From Heterocephalus glaber (taxonomy: Eukaryota; Chordata; Mammalia; Rodentia; Bathyergidae), in NCBI RefSeq assembly GCF_000247695.1, contig NW_004624748.1, positions 8,308,986 through 8,372,985 on the forward strand: 64,000 bases of DNA. Direction: 5' to 3'. Below, piece by piece: positions 24,936-36,956 of this stretch (position 1 is the first letter of the stretch; every line of letters starts with the position of its first letter). The notes below the pieces were generated by a model. That model was not told where the DNA came from and searched no databases. It saw only the letters and a program-made list of their open reading frames with translations. Both the position numbers and the translations under genes were made by a program.

Positions 24936-26617
24936 ATGTTTAAGGTCAGAGAATGTGGCAGCTCCTAGGTGCGGACTGCCCCGGCCTGGCCTCAAACAGG
25001 GTGCTGAGCCCACCACAGCCACACTGCCTTGCACAGTGTCTCCTGGCCACAGCCTCCAAGTCCCAGTTTACCCTTCTCCTCAGACTTCGATTCCTCTCCA
25101 GTCTCCCAGAGCACAGAGAACACTCGGGACTGCAGGCCACCTCATATTCTCCTCTACATACTTTCAACATCTATATCTTCTGTTCTGTGCAATTTTTAAG
25201 CCTCCTCTAAAATGAGGACCACTTGCCACCCTCCCATTCCAGTCCTCCATGGCAAACATTAGTTGGACCAGCAGAGGTGCTCAACGAATGGCGAGCCAGT
25301 GTAAGCCTGTCCTGAAGCATGCTGCTTTCTTCTTGAACAGGTGGAAGAGAGAATGAAAAATAACCACACATAAATAAGGACCTGCACAAGCATGATCACT
25401 GGCCTTGAGAATCCACTGCTTTATTATCTTTTCCTTATTCTCATGAATTCCTTTTCCTTCCTCCCTTTTTAAAATCATGGAGCGATGTTTATCAAGGATA
25501 GAGAACTGCCCCAAGAAGAAAGAAAAGGTAAAACAATTTCTTACATTAAATATGACTATTCAACCAAAGAAACAAATCCTTATATTATATTAAAATAACA
25601 TGAAACATTGTGAGTTGAATGGGGATAGAATACAGGTATCATTTTTCCTATAGGTTTTGTGTCTTCCTGGTGACTCTTGCAATCCTAGAATCTAGGTGTA
25701 TTTCTTTTAAAAAACTGTACATGCATGTAAGTGCCAATAAAAGTGCCAAGGTAGGTTATACCTGGCACATCCTGTGTGTTCAAACAGGGATACAACTGAT
25801 CAGAGCAGGCGTTTACTCTGGGGAAGGTCGTGGAGTGACCTGCGTGGAGGGCCATTAAAGCGACCACAACGACCAAGTGATAGACACATCACTTGGAAGT
25901 CAAATTCCCTACTTTAGATGGACAATAAGCTTTTCCACATAATGGAATGATGGCAACCATGGGGAAATCCCACGAGGCTTTATGAGCAGGCAGAAAAGGG
26001 TCAGATGAGTTTCAATAAACACAAGCACAAGGATGTGCATTCGAGGGAACACAACATACAGTACATTTTACCTAAATGAGGGAGTGTTTTCAGCTACTGT
26101 ATCAGTTAATATCCAGAGGTTTATATATCAAATGAGCAGGATACTGAAATTCTGCTGCCCAAAGCCTACTCTCATTACCACCTATTTCCTATCTCTCTCC
26201 TTTTCTTCTTCCCACCCTTCCACAAACCCTCACTAATTACTCACCATGCACAGGGGCTGTGCTAGGTCTCACTTTGGGTGAAAATGCTAAGCACTTATGC
26301 TATGCCATGAAGACAAGCAACAAGAGAAATAAAGGAGGGATCAATTAATAGAATAAAAATCCATTTCAAAAATTAAGGTAACAACATATGTAAAACAAAA
26401 CCTGTGATCCATCATCAAGCAAGATCTTCTTTTTTTCATCAGGAATACATGCATTTTAATAGGGGAACAACATTATTGACATGACCATACAATTGTACAT
26501 CAGAGAACTAGCTTTTTTCTAAAGTCTCACATCTTCCTGGAACTTTCTGAAATCACGCACAGGTGGCCATCATTTCACCAGTCAAAAGTGAGTCAGTAGC
26601 ATGACACTAAAATGCTC

Positions 26618-26815
26618 CCCCCACCAGTACTGAGGGCTGGACTCAGGCCTTTCACAATGAACTATATCCCCAGACTTTTGTTTTGTTTTTTATTTTGAGA
26701 TAAGGCCATGCTAAGTCAGTAACTAAGTTGCTCATGCTGAGCTCAAACTTTCAATCCTCCTGCCTCAGTCTCCCAGAGTGCTGGGATTACAGGTGTAGGC
26801 CACCATGCCCAGCCA
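26618..26815 (-). mobile_element. Fused ID-B1 dimeric SINE
   Basis: The ID half (aaccagtactg-like start, actcaggcc, gaactatatccccag) is followed by T-rich sequence and a B1 half (gagataaggccatgctaag, caatcctcctgcctcagtc, gctgggattacaggtgtagg, ccaccatgcccagcc). Confidence 0.92.
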
Positions 26816-27502
26816 CCAAGATGATCTTCAGGCATCTCTTCAGACTGTGAATCAGATGCATGGAGAAATAAAACAACGATTATATAGCAGAGAAACAAGG
26901 TTACACCTCAATTGGGTGATTAAATTAACATGATCAATGAGGGACAGATGGAGACATACCATGCCACCAAATGTGAAACCTTGAGGATGCACAATGTCGC
27001 CAGGGTAGGATGCCAAATAAGAAGGCAGAACCTCAATCTAATTATGAGCAAATGTTAAATAAACACCAAAGGAAGGACACTTTATTAAAAAGGAGGCTTG
27101 TGTTCTGCAAAATTTCAAGGCCATAAATCAAAGAAAGGTTCCACAATATTCCAGAGTAAAGGAGGCTGTAAATACCTGATGAGTGAAAGCAACATCTGCA
27201 CTGGAAGAAAAAGACTGGATTGGAGAGCATCTCAAATCAACTGATCAATCTGGAGCATGGGTGGTAGAGTTGATGAAAGTGTGTTCTCAATGTAAATGGA
27301 TAAAGTTCATAAGTGAAATGTGATTATGTAAGATAAAATCCCTACTCTCAGAAAACATACACTGAAATATTTTAAGGTAAAAAACTGTAATGAATAAAAC
27401 TTATCCTCAAATATTTCAGAAGAATGTATGTGTGTTGACAGAGGGAGAGGGAGGGAAAAAAAAAAACAAATAACAAAGCCAAGGTGGTAGATTGTTAATA
27501 TA

Positions 27503-27775
27503 GCTTCAGGATCCCTTATACAAAAAGCTTGGGACCAGAAGTATTTTGCAGTTCAGATTCTGGAATGTTGGCACATATGTAATAAGATATCTTGGGAAAA
27601 GGACCCTAGTCTAAACACAAAATTCACCTATACTTCATATATCTTTTATAAGCATACCCAGAAGATAATTTTATACATTTTTAGTGCATTTGGGCACCTT
27701 GTTGGTGCTCAGAGTTTTAGATTTTAGAGTATTTTCTGATTTTGAATTTTTCAGATTAGGGATGTTCAACCCATA
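27503..27775 (+). mobile_element. Non-autonomous DNA transposon fragment (copy 1)
   Basis: Starts ggatcccttatac, aagcttgggaccagaagta and ends cagattagggatgttcaacc; the ends are roughly inverted (atcccttat against attagggat). A related piece lies at 37722-37872. Family name not certain. Confidence 0.65.
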
Positions 27776-28854
27776 GCTCATAAATCTGAGTCAGGGAGTA
27801 TAAACATTTTGCATCCTCTAACATAAACTCAGGCTTTATTTTTTGCAATCTCTTAAAAATTTAAAATTATTTCCAAATATGAAGTTTAAAAAGAGTAGTT
27901 TTCAGAGAACCAAAAGCAATCTAAATGGAGAGCCTGAGGAAATAAGTCCTGAGCAGACTGCTAATAAAAAGCATCCTGACATTCATTCCTCTGCTGGGTA
28001 ATTCAATGACCCCTCCACCCAGGGTAGCCCAATTTACCAACCCTGAAGGCTTAGTTTAAAGAAGTTAATTAACTTTCCCAGAGTTAGCAAGTCTTTGGGA
28101 GGGGGCTGATCCCCAACACAATCGTAAGTCCCTGCGTTAACAATGAAACCATACACTTTGTGAACATGCCAGTTTGTACACAGTCTTGCACCCTAACTCA
28201 GCCATCCTAATCTCATTTGCTAAGAAGGGATGGAACAAGTTGCCAGAGGTCCTAACTCCAAAATTGCCAGCTCTTACTTACTTCTCCATGACAGGGGTAA
28301 CAGTTTTTCATTAGGACCTTTTAGGGTCATCTCTACTTTAATGCCCAAACTGCTTTGTCTACAGCCATTCAAATTCCAAGCCCAATGCAGCTCTACTTAA
28401 CTCTCCCTTATCCTGTCCCCAAATAACCTTACCAGTTTCTCTTCATGGTATTCTTTTGATCTTAGACACCTCCAACTTATTTGCTCTTATTTTTCAGGTC
28501 TTTTCCAGTTTATTTTCACCTGACCAGACTTCTTCCTTGGTTCTAGAATCTGCTCTGAATGGTCCTACCTCCAACCTCTGATGGACTAGGTTCCTTAGGT
28601 ATCTTAGTGGCCATTACCTGACTCAGCAAGACTACCTTTATGTAAAAAGTTTAGATAATCTCAGAGAAATAGCCAACTTTCATCTTTAATGGAAGGTGAG
28701 TTATAAGATAAGCAGAACTAAAGAGGGTAAAAATATACAACAGTTGAACAATGTGTCCTGATCAAATATGGATAATGGCCTCACTCTTAAAAATGCTTCT
28801 CCCTCTGCAAGTCTTTACAGAACAAGGTGTCCATCTATAAAGTCCTGGTCTTAC

Positions 28855-28891
28855 CTCACACACCGGAGATGTCTCCAGCTCTATTTGACCA
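28855..28891 (-). CDS. LRCH1: LRCH1 exon w11: 37-nt linker exon
   Basis: The smallest exon found. The acceptor is cctgtag behind a long pyrimidine run (the plus strand shows a purine-rich stretch at 28896-28925), and the donor is GTGTGAG|gtaaga. AA from w10 plus T makes Asn, followed by GQIELETSPVCE. At 37 nt its skipping would shift the frame. Confidence 0.93.
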
Positions 28892-29010
28892 CTACAGGAA
28901 AAAGGAAAAAAAAAAAAGAAGAAGAAGACATAAAGTGGGATTTAAAGCATAAATACTTCAATGTATAAAAAGAAAAAGAAAATGATTTAGTTACAAAAAG
29001 GCAAACATAC
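28892..29010. other. Shortest intron, between w10 and w11
   Basis: 119 bp with a long pyrimidine tract (read minus) before the w11 acceptor. No insertion of any repeat. Confidence 0.85.
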
Positions 29011-29100
29011 TTTAGTGCAGAATCTGGTAATTCTAAGTCTTCTGCTGCTCCCATAGGATACAGATTTAAAACACTTCTTTCTGTAATATCTGTGCTTAAT
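29011..29100 (-). CDS. LRCH1: LRCH1 exon w10: linker
   Basis: 90 nt, symmetrical phase 2-2. The acceptor is tgctctttag and the donor is CTAAA|gtatgt. It reads LSTDITERSVLNLYPM, then GAAEDLELPDSAL. Only 119 bp of intron separates it from w11, the shortest intron in the window. Confidence 0.95.
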
Positions 29101-29384
29101 CTAAAGAGCACGGAAGAAAAGGCTTTAGTGAATTTATTAATTTTTATTTTTTATAAATGTGATTGGTCATACTTAGTTTAAAAGTTTAATATACTGAAAA
29201 TGATGTTTCTTTTGTATTAAGTGATAAAAGCTTTATGAAAAAATTTCAAACTGCATATTTTCTTACCATACGCCTAAAGACGATTTTCCAACCGCTATTG
29301 GTACTGAAATCCAATTTATTTACAATAAAATAGTAATTTCTGATAAAATCCTAATTTTTAGAGGTAGGATATTCTAAAACCGCA

Positions 29385-29668
29385 TTTAGAGTGGGGCTTG
29401 GTAGGAGTTCTGGTCATATGATGGCATGCCCTTGGAGGGAACACTGAGATCCTGGTCCTTCCTCTTCCTCTCTCTTTTACATCCAGTCATGTGATGAACG
29501 GGTTTGCTCTCCCATAGGCTTCCACTATGATGTGCTGTGCCACCATAGGCCCAGAGCAACAGGCCCAATCAGTCATGAACTGAAACCTCCCAAACTGAGC
29601 CAAAATCAATCCTAAGTTGATTAATCTCCAGTATTTGTTATCATAACAGAAAGCTGACTAATATACCC
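29385..29668 (+). mobile_element. ERVL-MaLR-type LTR, 5'-truncated
   Basis: gagtggggcttggtaggag, tatgatgtgctgtgccacc, cagagcaacaggccc, gagccaaaatcaatcct and gctgactaatata follow the MaLR LTR order. Antisense to LRCH1. No internal viral genes. Confidence 0.75.
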
Positions 29669-29684
29669 ATACTGCCACTCTGAT

Positions 29685-29760
29685 GATTCTCAGTCCTGGC
29701 TGCACAGCAGAAGCATGGGCAACCCAGAATCCCACGCCTGGTATTTATTTTGAAAAAGTT
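29685..29760 (+). mobile_element. MER5-like hAT scrap
   Basis: attctcagtcctggctgcac and cagaatcccacgcctgg resemble the start of a MER5/MER20-type element. Confidence 0.45.
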
Positions 29761-31078
29761 CCAAAAGTCATACTGGGGCAATCCAGGGTGGAGAACCTCT
29801 GTTGTGCCAGAGCTTTTTCAGGCCAATACCATTTCCTTGGCCTCTATACATTTACCTATACGTCTCATTCAATGCAGAGTTTACTTTCCCCATAAAATTA
29901 CCAGTCTTAGAGGCCCCAGTTAAACATTCCATCCTTCCAGAAGGTCAACTTAGTTGTCTCCCCCTTTTCCTTGGATCAAGTACTCATTCTACTTTATCAT
30001 TTTTTACCTCTATTTCAAGCATGTAAATCAATTACAGTTATAAATAACTGCACAAGGCAATCCCTAGCTCTTATAGCTATAAACAATACAAGTTATCAGG
30101 AGGCAGGAGCTATGTTTTCTTCATCTTTATATTCCCCCAAGGTGCATACTGTAGCTCTTCCCTGTTCTGAGCACTTAATTAATGTCTGAAGAACTAAAAT
30201 GCTTTCTAACATCAATTGCTAAAAATTTCCAGCCATACTTAACCTGACCTGTTACTATTCTTTCAAGGCCAAACAATATTGTTGGAGTGTTCTTGCTGTA
30301 ACTTTGGGTTCACTCACCACCCTTTTCATAAATCCCCAGAACCCAGATAAGGGTGCTGTGGTGTGGTTCTCATGTTCATCTTATTATAAGACCATATCAT
30401 CTTCACATTTAAATTTCCAGGAGCCCTTCATACTTTACCAGGGATAAGCCTTCAGTGTACTTTTCTAGCAGTCATGTAGTTATTACCTGATACTTTATAT
30501 CATCTTACTGAAAAACATTTTGTCCATGGGAATTCCATTATCCTTAGCTAAGAAACCAAAAAATATATCAACTGTATGGAGTGCATGTTAGTGACAATGG
30601 CCAAGTCAAATTTAAAAGTAACGTACAATACAAATCATCAGAAATGTTCTATTTAGTTAACATAGTGGCACTATCAGCAGTTCATATTTGGCACCACCAG
30701 ATTAATAGTCGTATTTATTTAATTTGCTTTTAGAAAAATTTTCTTGTATTTCCATAAATTAGCAGTTTAAACTTTATGTACTTTTCATCATATTTCTGTT
30801 TTCTAAGAGCTATACCAAGAATCCCATAAGAATTTCATAAGAAGGGAATAAATTTTATTATGAGGTAAAGAAAGGGGAACTGATCTCAATCTCTGCAGAA
30901 ATTGGACTCCTTCCCTTTTGGACTTTGGGAAATAGGAAATTAAAATGACTTCACTTTGTTAGAGTTTAGACTAATATCAAATTGTATGTACAAATACTGT
31001 AGAAATTTAAATAATGTGTTAATAAATTAGTGGGCATTATTCACACAGGAAAGCCAGACCAAGGAGAGACATGCATAC

Positions 31079-31165
31079 CCATTGGGATCTTGCAGCAAAT
31101 CTACTGCTTCTCTCAGCTGCTCAATCATTGCTATATCCATGTCCTGATCTTTGGATGAACTTATT
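31079..31165 (-). CDS. LRCH1: LRCH1 exon w9: linker
   Basis: 87 nt, entering and leaving in phase 2, so it could be skipped without a frame change. The acceptor is tatgttacag and the donor is AATGG|gtatgc. It reads ISSSKDQDMDIAMIEQL then REAVDLLQDPN. The IEQLREAVDLLQDP run looks like an amphipathic helix. Confidence 0.95.
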
Positions 31166-31576
31166 CTGTAACATAAACCAAGTACAAGAAGAAAATGATC
31201 ACTAAAACATGGGTATCATTTAGGTTAAGAGTAAACTTACATAACTCCATCTAACTTGGAAAAATGATTTTGACAAATTCAATACTACAATGAAGACATA
31301 CCAGTGCCCTGTGGGGTGGGGGCCAGGGTGTAGCAGGAAGAGCCCGTGGGTAGGGGAAATCAGCTCAGCTCAACACCTCTGAGCCCCCAACTGTTCCTGT
31401 CCACAATCAGGCAATAGGCTAGATGCACGGACCTCACAACCTGCTGTCTTGAGTTCTATGGGTTTTCTAGGGGGCTCTGTGGACAGATCTGCACTACTTC
31501 CTAGCTTCCAACTCCAGTCTAAGCAGCATGGCTCAGATTTCTTACTTTGACACAATACAGGGTTCAATATGGGAGA

Positions 31577-31690
31577 GCGGTTCTCAGCCTCACAGCAAAA
31601 TTATCCATGTAGCTCTAAAAACATGCCAGGTGCAATATTCCCAAGCAGATCTGACACCAAGTAGGGTGGGATATTTTATAAAGCTCTAGA
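31577..31690 (+). mobile_element. MER5-like hAT remnant
   Basis: agcggttctcagcctcacag, aattatccatgtagctct and aacatgccaggtgcaat follow the start of a MER5-type element. Confidence 0.55.
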
Positions 31691-32224
31691 GATAAACCTG
31701 ATTTACTGTTCAGGTTAAGAACAAAAAATGTAAAATTGAAAATGGGGGTTCCAAAGCTTTATCTAGTTTTAAAAACAAATCTCTTTCCCTGTCATTCTCT
31801 AATCAAGCTAGGCCTCCTTGGAATCGCAGAAGGATATCCAATGAATAGGTGGTAATATAGACAGCAAACTTTCCAGTATTTTTAAAGTTTGAGAAAGATT
31901 TGGTTATGCTTAGTTGTTCCTACCACAGAATACAGTATAAGCCAGTGACTTTCTCTAAGTAGAAAAAAAATTCAACAAATGATAAATCTTCACCAAAAGG
32001 AGAGATCTACACAATGTATGATGGAAGGTCCATCCCAAATCATGGAAAACGTAATTCCAGGAATATCTACTCTATACCACAAGGTCCAAACTCAATTCTC
32101 CTGAAAATGGCTCATCATCTGATAAGATCATTCATCCCACTTTGTGACTCTTTCCCAAATAAACCTTGACAGACAGTAGAGTGTAAAGGATATTCACATG
32201 GTTCAAGATTCCTAGGGGCCAAAT

Positions 32225-32400
32225 GTTGGTCCTCCATAACTGTGGGGCAAGATAATCTCTCTGTGCCCCTGTTTTGTCATCTGTGAAATGGGGAAAACAG
32301 AACTTATCTCACAGGATTATGGTAACAATAAAATGAGTTCTGACCTGTGCCTATCTAGGATAGTGCTCACACATACTATTTAATAAATGTTAACTATGCA
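32225..32400 (+). repeat. MIR SINE
   Basis: tctctctgtgcccctgtttt, catctgtgaaatggggaaaa, atctcacaggattatggt and actatttaataaatgttaac match the MIR core and 3' half clearly. Confidence 0.9.
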
Positions 32401-32647
32401 GGTATTAGACTTGGTACCAGGACATTACAGATTGATGCTTTTCTAAGGTTCCAAACCAAAAATCTTGAGTAAAGAAGAAGACTAGCAATACAGGATTGCT
32501 TTTGGTCCAATTGTTGGCTTCTTCAGGCAAATGAAAGAATATAAAATCTCTAGTTTGGACATACTAGCTAATTCTCTGCATGACATTTCTACTCACCATC
32601 TCAAATCAGATGAAATTCAAGGCCAATAAAGGGACAACTGTGCAGAG

Positions 32648-33408
32648 TGCTATGGTTTGCATGAAAGATCTTGTGTGAGAAACTTAATCCTAAACGTAAC
32701 AGTTGAGAGGTGAGACCTTTAAGGGGTGATGAGGTCATAAGGGCTCTGACTTCATGTTATGATTTATACCTAGATGTCCCCGCAAAGCCTCATGTGCTCA
32801 GAGGTGGGGCTTTTGGGAGGTGACTGGATCATGGGTGTGTGATACTCATCTTTGGATTAGTCCATCGATGAGTTTATAGCTAAATGTGATGTTGGGAGGT
32901 GAATCCTGGTCGGAGGAGGGGGGTCACTGGAGGTGTGACCTGCAAGGGTCTATTTCCCTTTCTTCTCTCTTGATCTTGCTACTTCCCACTGCAATGCCAT
33001 GAGTTCTCTTTCCTCTGCCATGCTGTCCTCCCTTGCAGCTGGCCAACTATGGACTGAACCCCCTACAGACTATGAGCCAAGATAAACCTTTTCTCCTCAG
33101 AGTTGTAGAGTCAGGTACTGTTTCTAAGTGACTAGAGAAGTAGCTAAGACACCTTCTGTGTGGAGTAATGCCATTACAGAGGAGTGGGTTCCTTGTTAAA
33201 AGGAGCCCAGGTCTTTCTTTGCTTTCTCTCCTGCACTCTTTTGGTATGTGTGTTATCTGCCATGTATGATGCAGCCAAAAGGTCCTCAGTATAGGTAAGC
33301 CCCTTTCTCTTGGGCTTCTTGGCTTCCAGAATTGTAAATCAGATACATGTGTACTGTCTGTATAGCACCAATCTGTGGTATTCCAGCAGCATAAAACCAT
33401 CTAAGTCA
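32648..33408 (+). mobile_element. Older MaLR/MLT-type LTR, split by a second LTR
   Basis: The left part (32648-32754) starts tgctatggtttgcatg and runs to ggtcataagggctctgact. The right part resumes at about 33158 (gagtaatgccattac) and ends gtggtattccagcagc, ctaagtca. The two parts are consecutive pieces of one LTR interrupted by the element at 32755-33152. Antisense to LRCH1. Confidence 0.8.
32755..33152 (+). mobile_element. MaLR-type solo LTR inserted in the LTR above
   Basis: Begins TGTTATGATTTATACC and ends near gctaagaca, about 397 bp, with a body like the LTR at 33974-34359 (caaagcctcatgtgctcag, ggtgactggatcatggg). Probable 5-bp duplication CTTCA (32750-32754) and CTTCT (33153-33157), one mismatch. 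Confidence 0.8.
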
Positions 33409-33594
33409 TACCGTATGCCCCAATACTATGACAAGCAAAGGACATAGTAAAATTGGCAGCTTTTTATCACTGGGTAAGAATATCAACTTGTTCAAGGAAA
33501 AGTGGGTCAAATTCTATCAGGACAGGACATCTAGTGTGCTCCAAACATGAACTATTCAAGGACAGTGGCCAACAACCAGGCCCCAGACACTCAC

Positions 33595-33662
33595 ATTCCT
33601 TCTGTCTGCCAGTGTGCGTCCTCCTCTATCCGTAACAGCTCTTCACAGACTTCTGCCCTGTC
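33595..33662 (-). CDS. LRCH1: LRCH1 exon w8: linker
   Basis: 68 nt. The acceptor is ctgtccacag and the donor is GGAAT|gtgagt, leaving two bases. It reads DRAEVCEELLRIEEDAHW then QTEG. It was hard to find because it is short and sits among transposons. It is supported by the ELLRIEED block, by both splice sites, and by phase: AT plus the A that opens w9 gives Ile. An MIR, a nested LTR pair and an L1 with an inserted LTR lie within 1.4 kb on either side. Confidence 0.93.
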
Positions 33663-33777
33663 CTGTGGACAGAACATACAAGCTTCCTGAGAACCACTGG
33701 TCATTCAGTAAAGCGTTAAAACCTGCCCCAGCCCACACCTACGGCAGTGTAATTCACTGGAGACAAAAGGCAAGCCC

Positions 33778-34520
33778 AGTGTTCTCAGGTGGATGAATGG
33801 ACAAACCAAACGTAGCACAGACATATAACGGAATAGTAGCCTTAGAAAGACAATAAATATGATTTCACTCATGCAACGTACCTAAAGTAGTCAAATTCAT
33901 GAAAACAAAGTAGAACAGTGGCTCCAAGGGGCATGAAGGAGAGGTGGGGAAAGGAGAGGTTGTTCAATAGGTATGCAACGGTTTAGATCTAAAATGGCCC
34001 CCAAAAGTCTCGTATGTTCAGTTGTGGGGCTTTTAGAAGGTGACTAGATCATGGAGTGCTAGACTCTGCAATGAGTTTATAGTTGAATGTGCCCTGAGGA
34101 GGTAGGGCCTCACTGAAGGAGGCAGATCACTGTGGGTGGATCACTGCGGGTGTGTCCTAGAAGAGTGAGCAGTATTCTCATGCATGGCTCTTCTCTCTCT
34201 ACTTCCTGGCTACCATGGTCAGCAGCTTCCTTCCTCCATGCCCATCCATCATGCTATTTCCGCCAAATCCTCTGAAACCATAAGCCAAATTAAATCTCTC
34301 CTCCTTTAAGTTGCAGGTGATGAGTTTTTTGTCCAAGCAATGGGAAAGTGACTAATACAAGGTACAAGGTGTCAGTTTTGCAAGATGAAAAGAGTTCTGG
34401 AGACTGACTGCCCAACGATGTAAATGTACTTAGCGCATATTGAAATGTACTTTTAAAAAATGGTTATGATGCTAAATTTTATGTTGTATATATTTTATCA
34501 CAATTAAAAATTAAACAATC
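33778..34520 (+). mobile_element. L1 3' UTR fragment, interrupted by a solo LTR
   Basis: Left part: ggatgaatggacaaaccaaa, cggaatagtagccttagaaa, agtagtcaaattcatgaaaa. The right part resumes at 34360: gtcagttttgcaagatgaaa, agagttctggagactgac, tatattttatcacaatt. This is the L1M 3' UTR order, split cleanly by 33974-34359. Confidence 0.88.
33974..34359 (+). mobile_element. MaLR-type solo LTR with perfect 5-bp target duplication
   Basis: 386 bp, beginning TGCAACGGTTTAG and ending GACTAATACA (TG...CA ends). It is flanked on both sides by AGGTA (33969-33973 and 34360-34364). It sits inside the L1 3' UTR above and is antisense to LRCH1. No internal retroviral sequence. Confidence 0.93.
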
Positions 34521-35771
34521 AAAAACTAAAATAAAAACAACCTGGCCCAGGACTTTAGCAACTGTTAGCTGAGCAGTAGAAATCTATAGCTTAACTAGGC
34601 TTCTTGCTCCTTTAGCACCTCCTGGTGTTGACAGATTCCCACCACACACTACAAGTGAACATGCATTCTAATGTTTGTGAGACAAAGGGTGTGTACTTAT
34701 GTGCATCTAAGTTGTTGGAAAAAAGAAAATGCAATGCTCTTAACAAGAGACGTGCCTCATGATGCATCCCATAATTCTCATATTTATAACATCGGATGTC
34801 TTTCAAATGTACACCTTCCCCATGTCATTTCCTAAAGACACTGCAGCGGGTGAACACTGAGAAAGCTATGTCCACTGTGGTGCTTTCACAATTTCTTTAT
34901 GCTTTCATCTCTGACACAGAGAAATAATGCTTTAACTAGGCTGATACTAGAATGGAAGCCACCCCTGAATGGTTGTGTCACATTAAGGATGGAATGCCAG
35001 ACAAATGGACTGAGGGGCACATCCTTACCTAACTCAAGACCACTGAGCCACCAGGTGTGCTGTTAATACAGCACTTTCCTCAGGGAGGACCTGGTTCTCC
35101 AATGCAGCCTCTAGCTCAAAACACTCAAGCTTTTCTTCTATATTGATAACAAGTTTAGTGTACAATAAAGTCAACATAGAAACTGCTGTGTCCCTCTCCA
35201 GATGACAGTGAAAGCCTTGGGTAAAAATGTACTACCAGAAACAATATGGGTATTTTCTTCTGACTTTCAGTTTCAAAATGAAAAGGAGCTAATAGTATAA
35301 AAACATCTAGATGTTTTTTTCTTTATTTCAGAATGCCAAATAACCTTACTGCATTTCTTTTGCTAAATTATGTGCTTATACAGTGGGCTCTGCATTTGCA
35401 AATTGCCTACTCACTAAAACTTATTTATAGCTCCCTAACTACACTCGTGGTGTTTTCAAAGTCATTCACAGACATGTAGAGGGATGAAAAACAGGAGTCT
35501 GAAGATGTGTAATTTCCCAGCTGAGGTGGTACAAGGTCATGCTCACAGTCTATTTAGTGCCTATTTAGTGCCATATTTTCATTCTTTTGTGCCTTCTTTT
35601 CATTTCACCATTTAAAATGGCCCCTAAACACAGTGTTGAGATGCTGCCTTGCCTCTGAAGCCTAAGAAGGCTGTGAGGTGCCTTATTGAGAACATAGGTG
35701 TGTTAGATACACTTTATTTAAGTGTGAGTTACAGTGCTGTTATCTTTGAGTTCAATGTTAATGAGCAACAA

Positions 35772-35962
35772 TGTACAGTCATGTGCCACATAACATTTTG
35801 GTCAATGGTGCATTGCATAGACAAGAGTGGGCCACAAGAGTCTATTGTCTAGTGATGCCTTAGCCATTTTAGTTATATAAATACACTCTATGAAGTCTGC
35901 AAAATGAGAAAATGCATTTCTCAGAACTTATTTGCATTATTAAGCAACATATAACTGTACAT
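35772..35962. mobile_element. Short DNA transposon remnant with inverted ends
   Basis: Starts tacagtcatgtgccacataa and ends gcaacatataactgta; the reverse complement of the end, tacagttatatgttgc, mirrors the start. The phrases acattttggtcaatggtgc and gcatttctcagaacttat are also typical of an abundant mammalian non-autonomous DNA transposon whose name I cannot fix. Confidence 0.7.
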
Positions 35963-36956
35963 TAAATAAGATATCTTTATGCAGAAAAATACATAAAACA
36001 AGATTATGTATTGACTGGATGGCAAGAATATGGCCAAAGGCTCACAGGAACTTAACTTTGTATTTTTTCTAGGTCCAATGGCTTAGTATTAGATAATTTA
36101 ATATGCATGGTGGCTTTAGACAGTATCACTAATGTGAATAATGAAAATACACTGTAGTTACCAAAGTATAAGATGTTAATCCAGTAAATAAGCCAAGGTT
36201 ATAGAAAACAGAATTCTTGACACTCCTGATGATTTGACACACTTGTTGGCTGTCAAGTACACGTTCAAAGACTGTCAGTGGTGTCAACCAAGCCCAGTCT
36301 GGGTCTGATTTTCCATGCACAATCTCTCCTTTTACTTGTTGTAGATTTAGATTTTGTTTAGTTATTAGCATTCTTCTCTTGACTTTCCAGGATAAGTATC
36401 TTCCAGGAAACATTTTCCAAGTTGACTTCCTCAGAATAATACTGAATCTGCAAGTGTCCATTCTCTAAAGCAGTCATGTCTACAGAGTCCTTTGCCTCCT
36501 AAAATTTCTTCATACTTTTAGTTTTCTGAAACAGTATGCTTTTCTTGACTAATTGCTTTTTTTCTTTCAGAACCTAAATTCGAACATCTTCTAAACAAAC
36601 TATTCATAGCTATCTTTTGATTCTCAAATTAAGATGAACTCTTATAAAATGAAGAAAAAAACCTAATTTTCCACATTTTTGTGATTGAACTGTTGCACTG
36701 AAGTGATAGATGGGGGTCAAATCTGGGTGAGCCTTGTGAGAATCACTGGTCTGAGAATACTGAGATGAGATTTGCACTTTAAGAAAACATCTGGTAACAG
36801 AACATAAAGTGCGTGCACACCTACATCGGGGATGATTTGGATGAGAAGTTGATGGGTGCACCTAAGCATAAAGGTAAATAATGAAGAGGCTCAACCAGAA
36901 TAACCTCAATGGAGGTGGCGGGCAGAAATAAGAATTGACGGGTTAAGGACAGCTTA

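Larger units (their letters stand above)
22841..28854. other. Intron between w11 and w12
   Basis: 6.0 kb. Holds a MER5-like hAT fragment (23188-23325), an L1 3' end (24100-24935), a fused SINE (26618-26815) and a DNA-transposon fragment (27503-27775). The part at 24955-25200 is GC-richer, with overlapping small frames and no assigned function. Confidence 0.6.
29101..31078. other. Intron between w9 and w10
   Basis: 1.98 kb; holds a truncated MaLR-type LTR (29385-29668) and a MER5-like scrap (29685-29760). The rest is not recognised. Confidence 0.6.
31166..33594. other. Intron between w8 and w9
   Basis: 2.43 kb. Holds a MER5-like fragment (31577-31690), an MIR (32225-32400) and a nested LTR pair (32648-33408). 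Little unique DNA remains near w8. Confidence 0.65.

Noticed and set aside
24847..25215. 122-codon plus-strand open frame
   Set aside because: Begins inside the L1 3' tail and crosses into unrelated sequence, so it cannot be an ancestral coding unit.
33453..33635. Plus-strand frame over exon w8
   Set aside because: A shadow of the minus-strand exon and its flanks.
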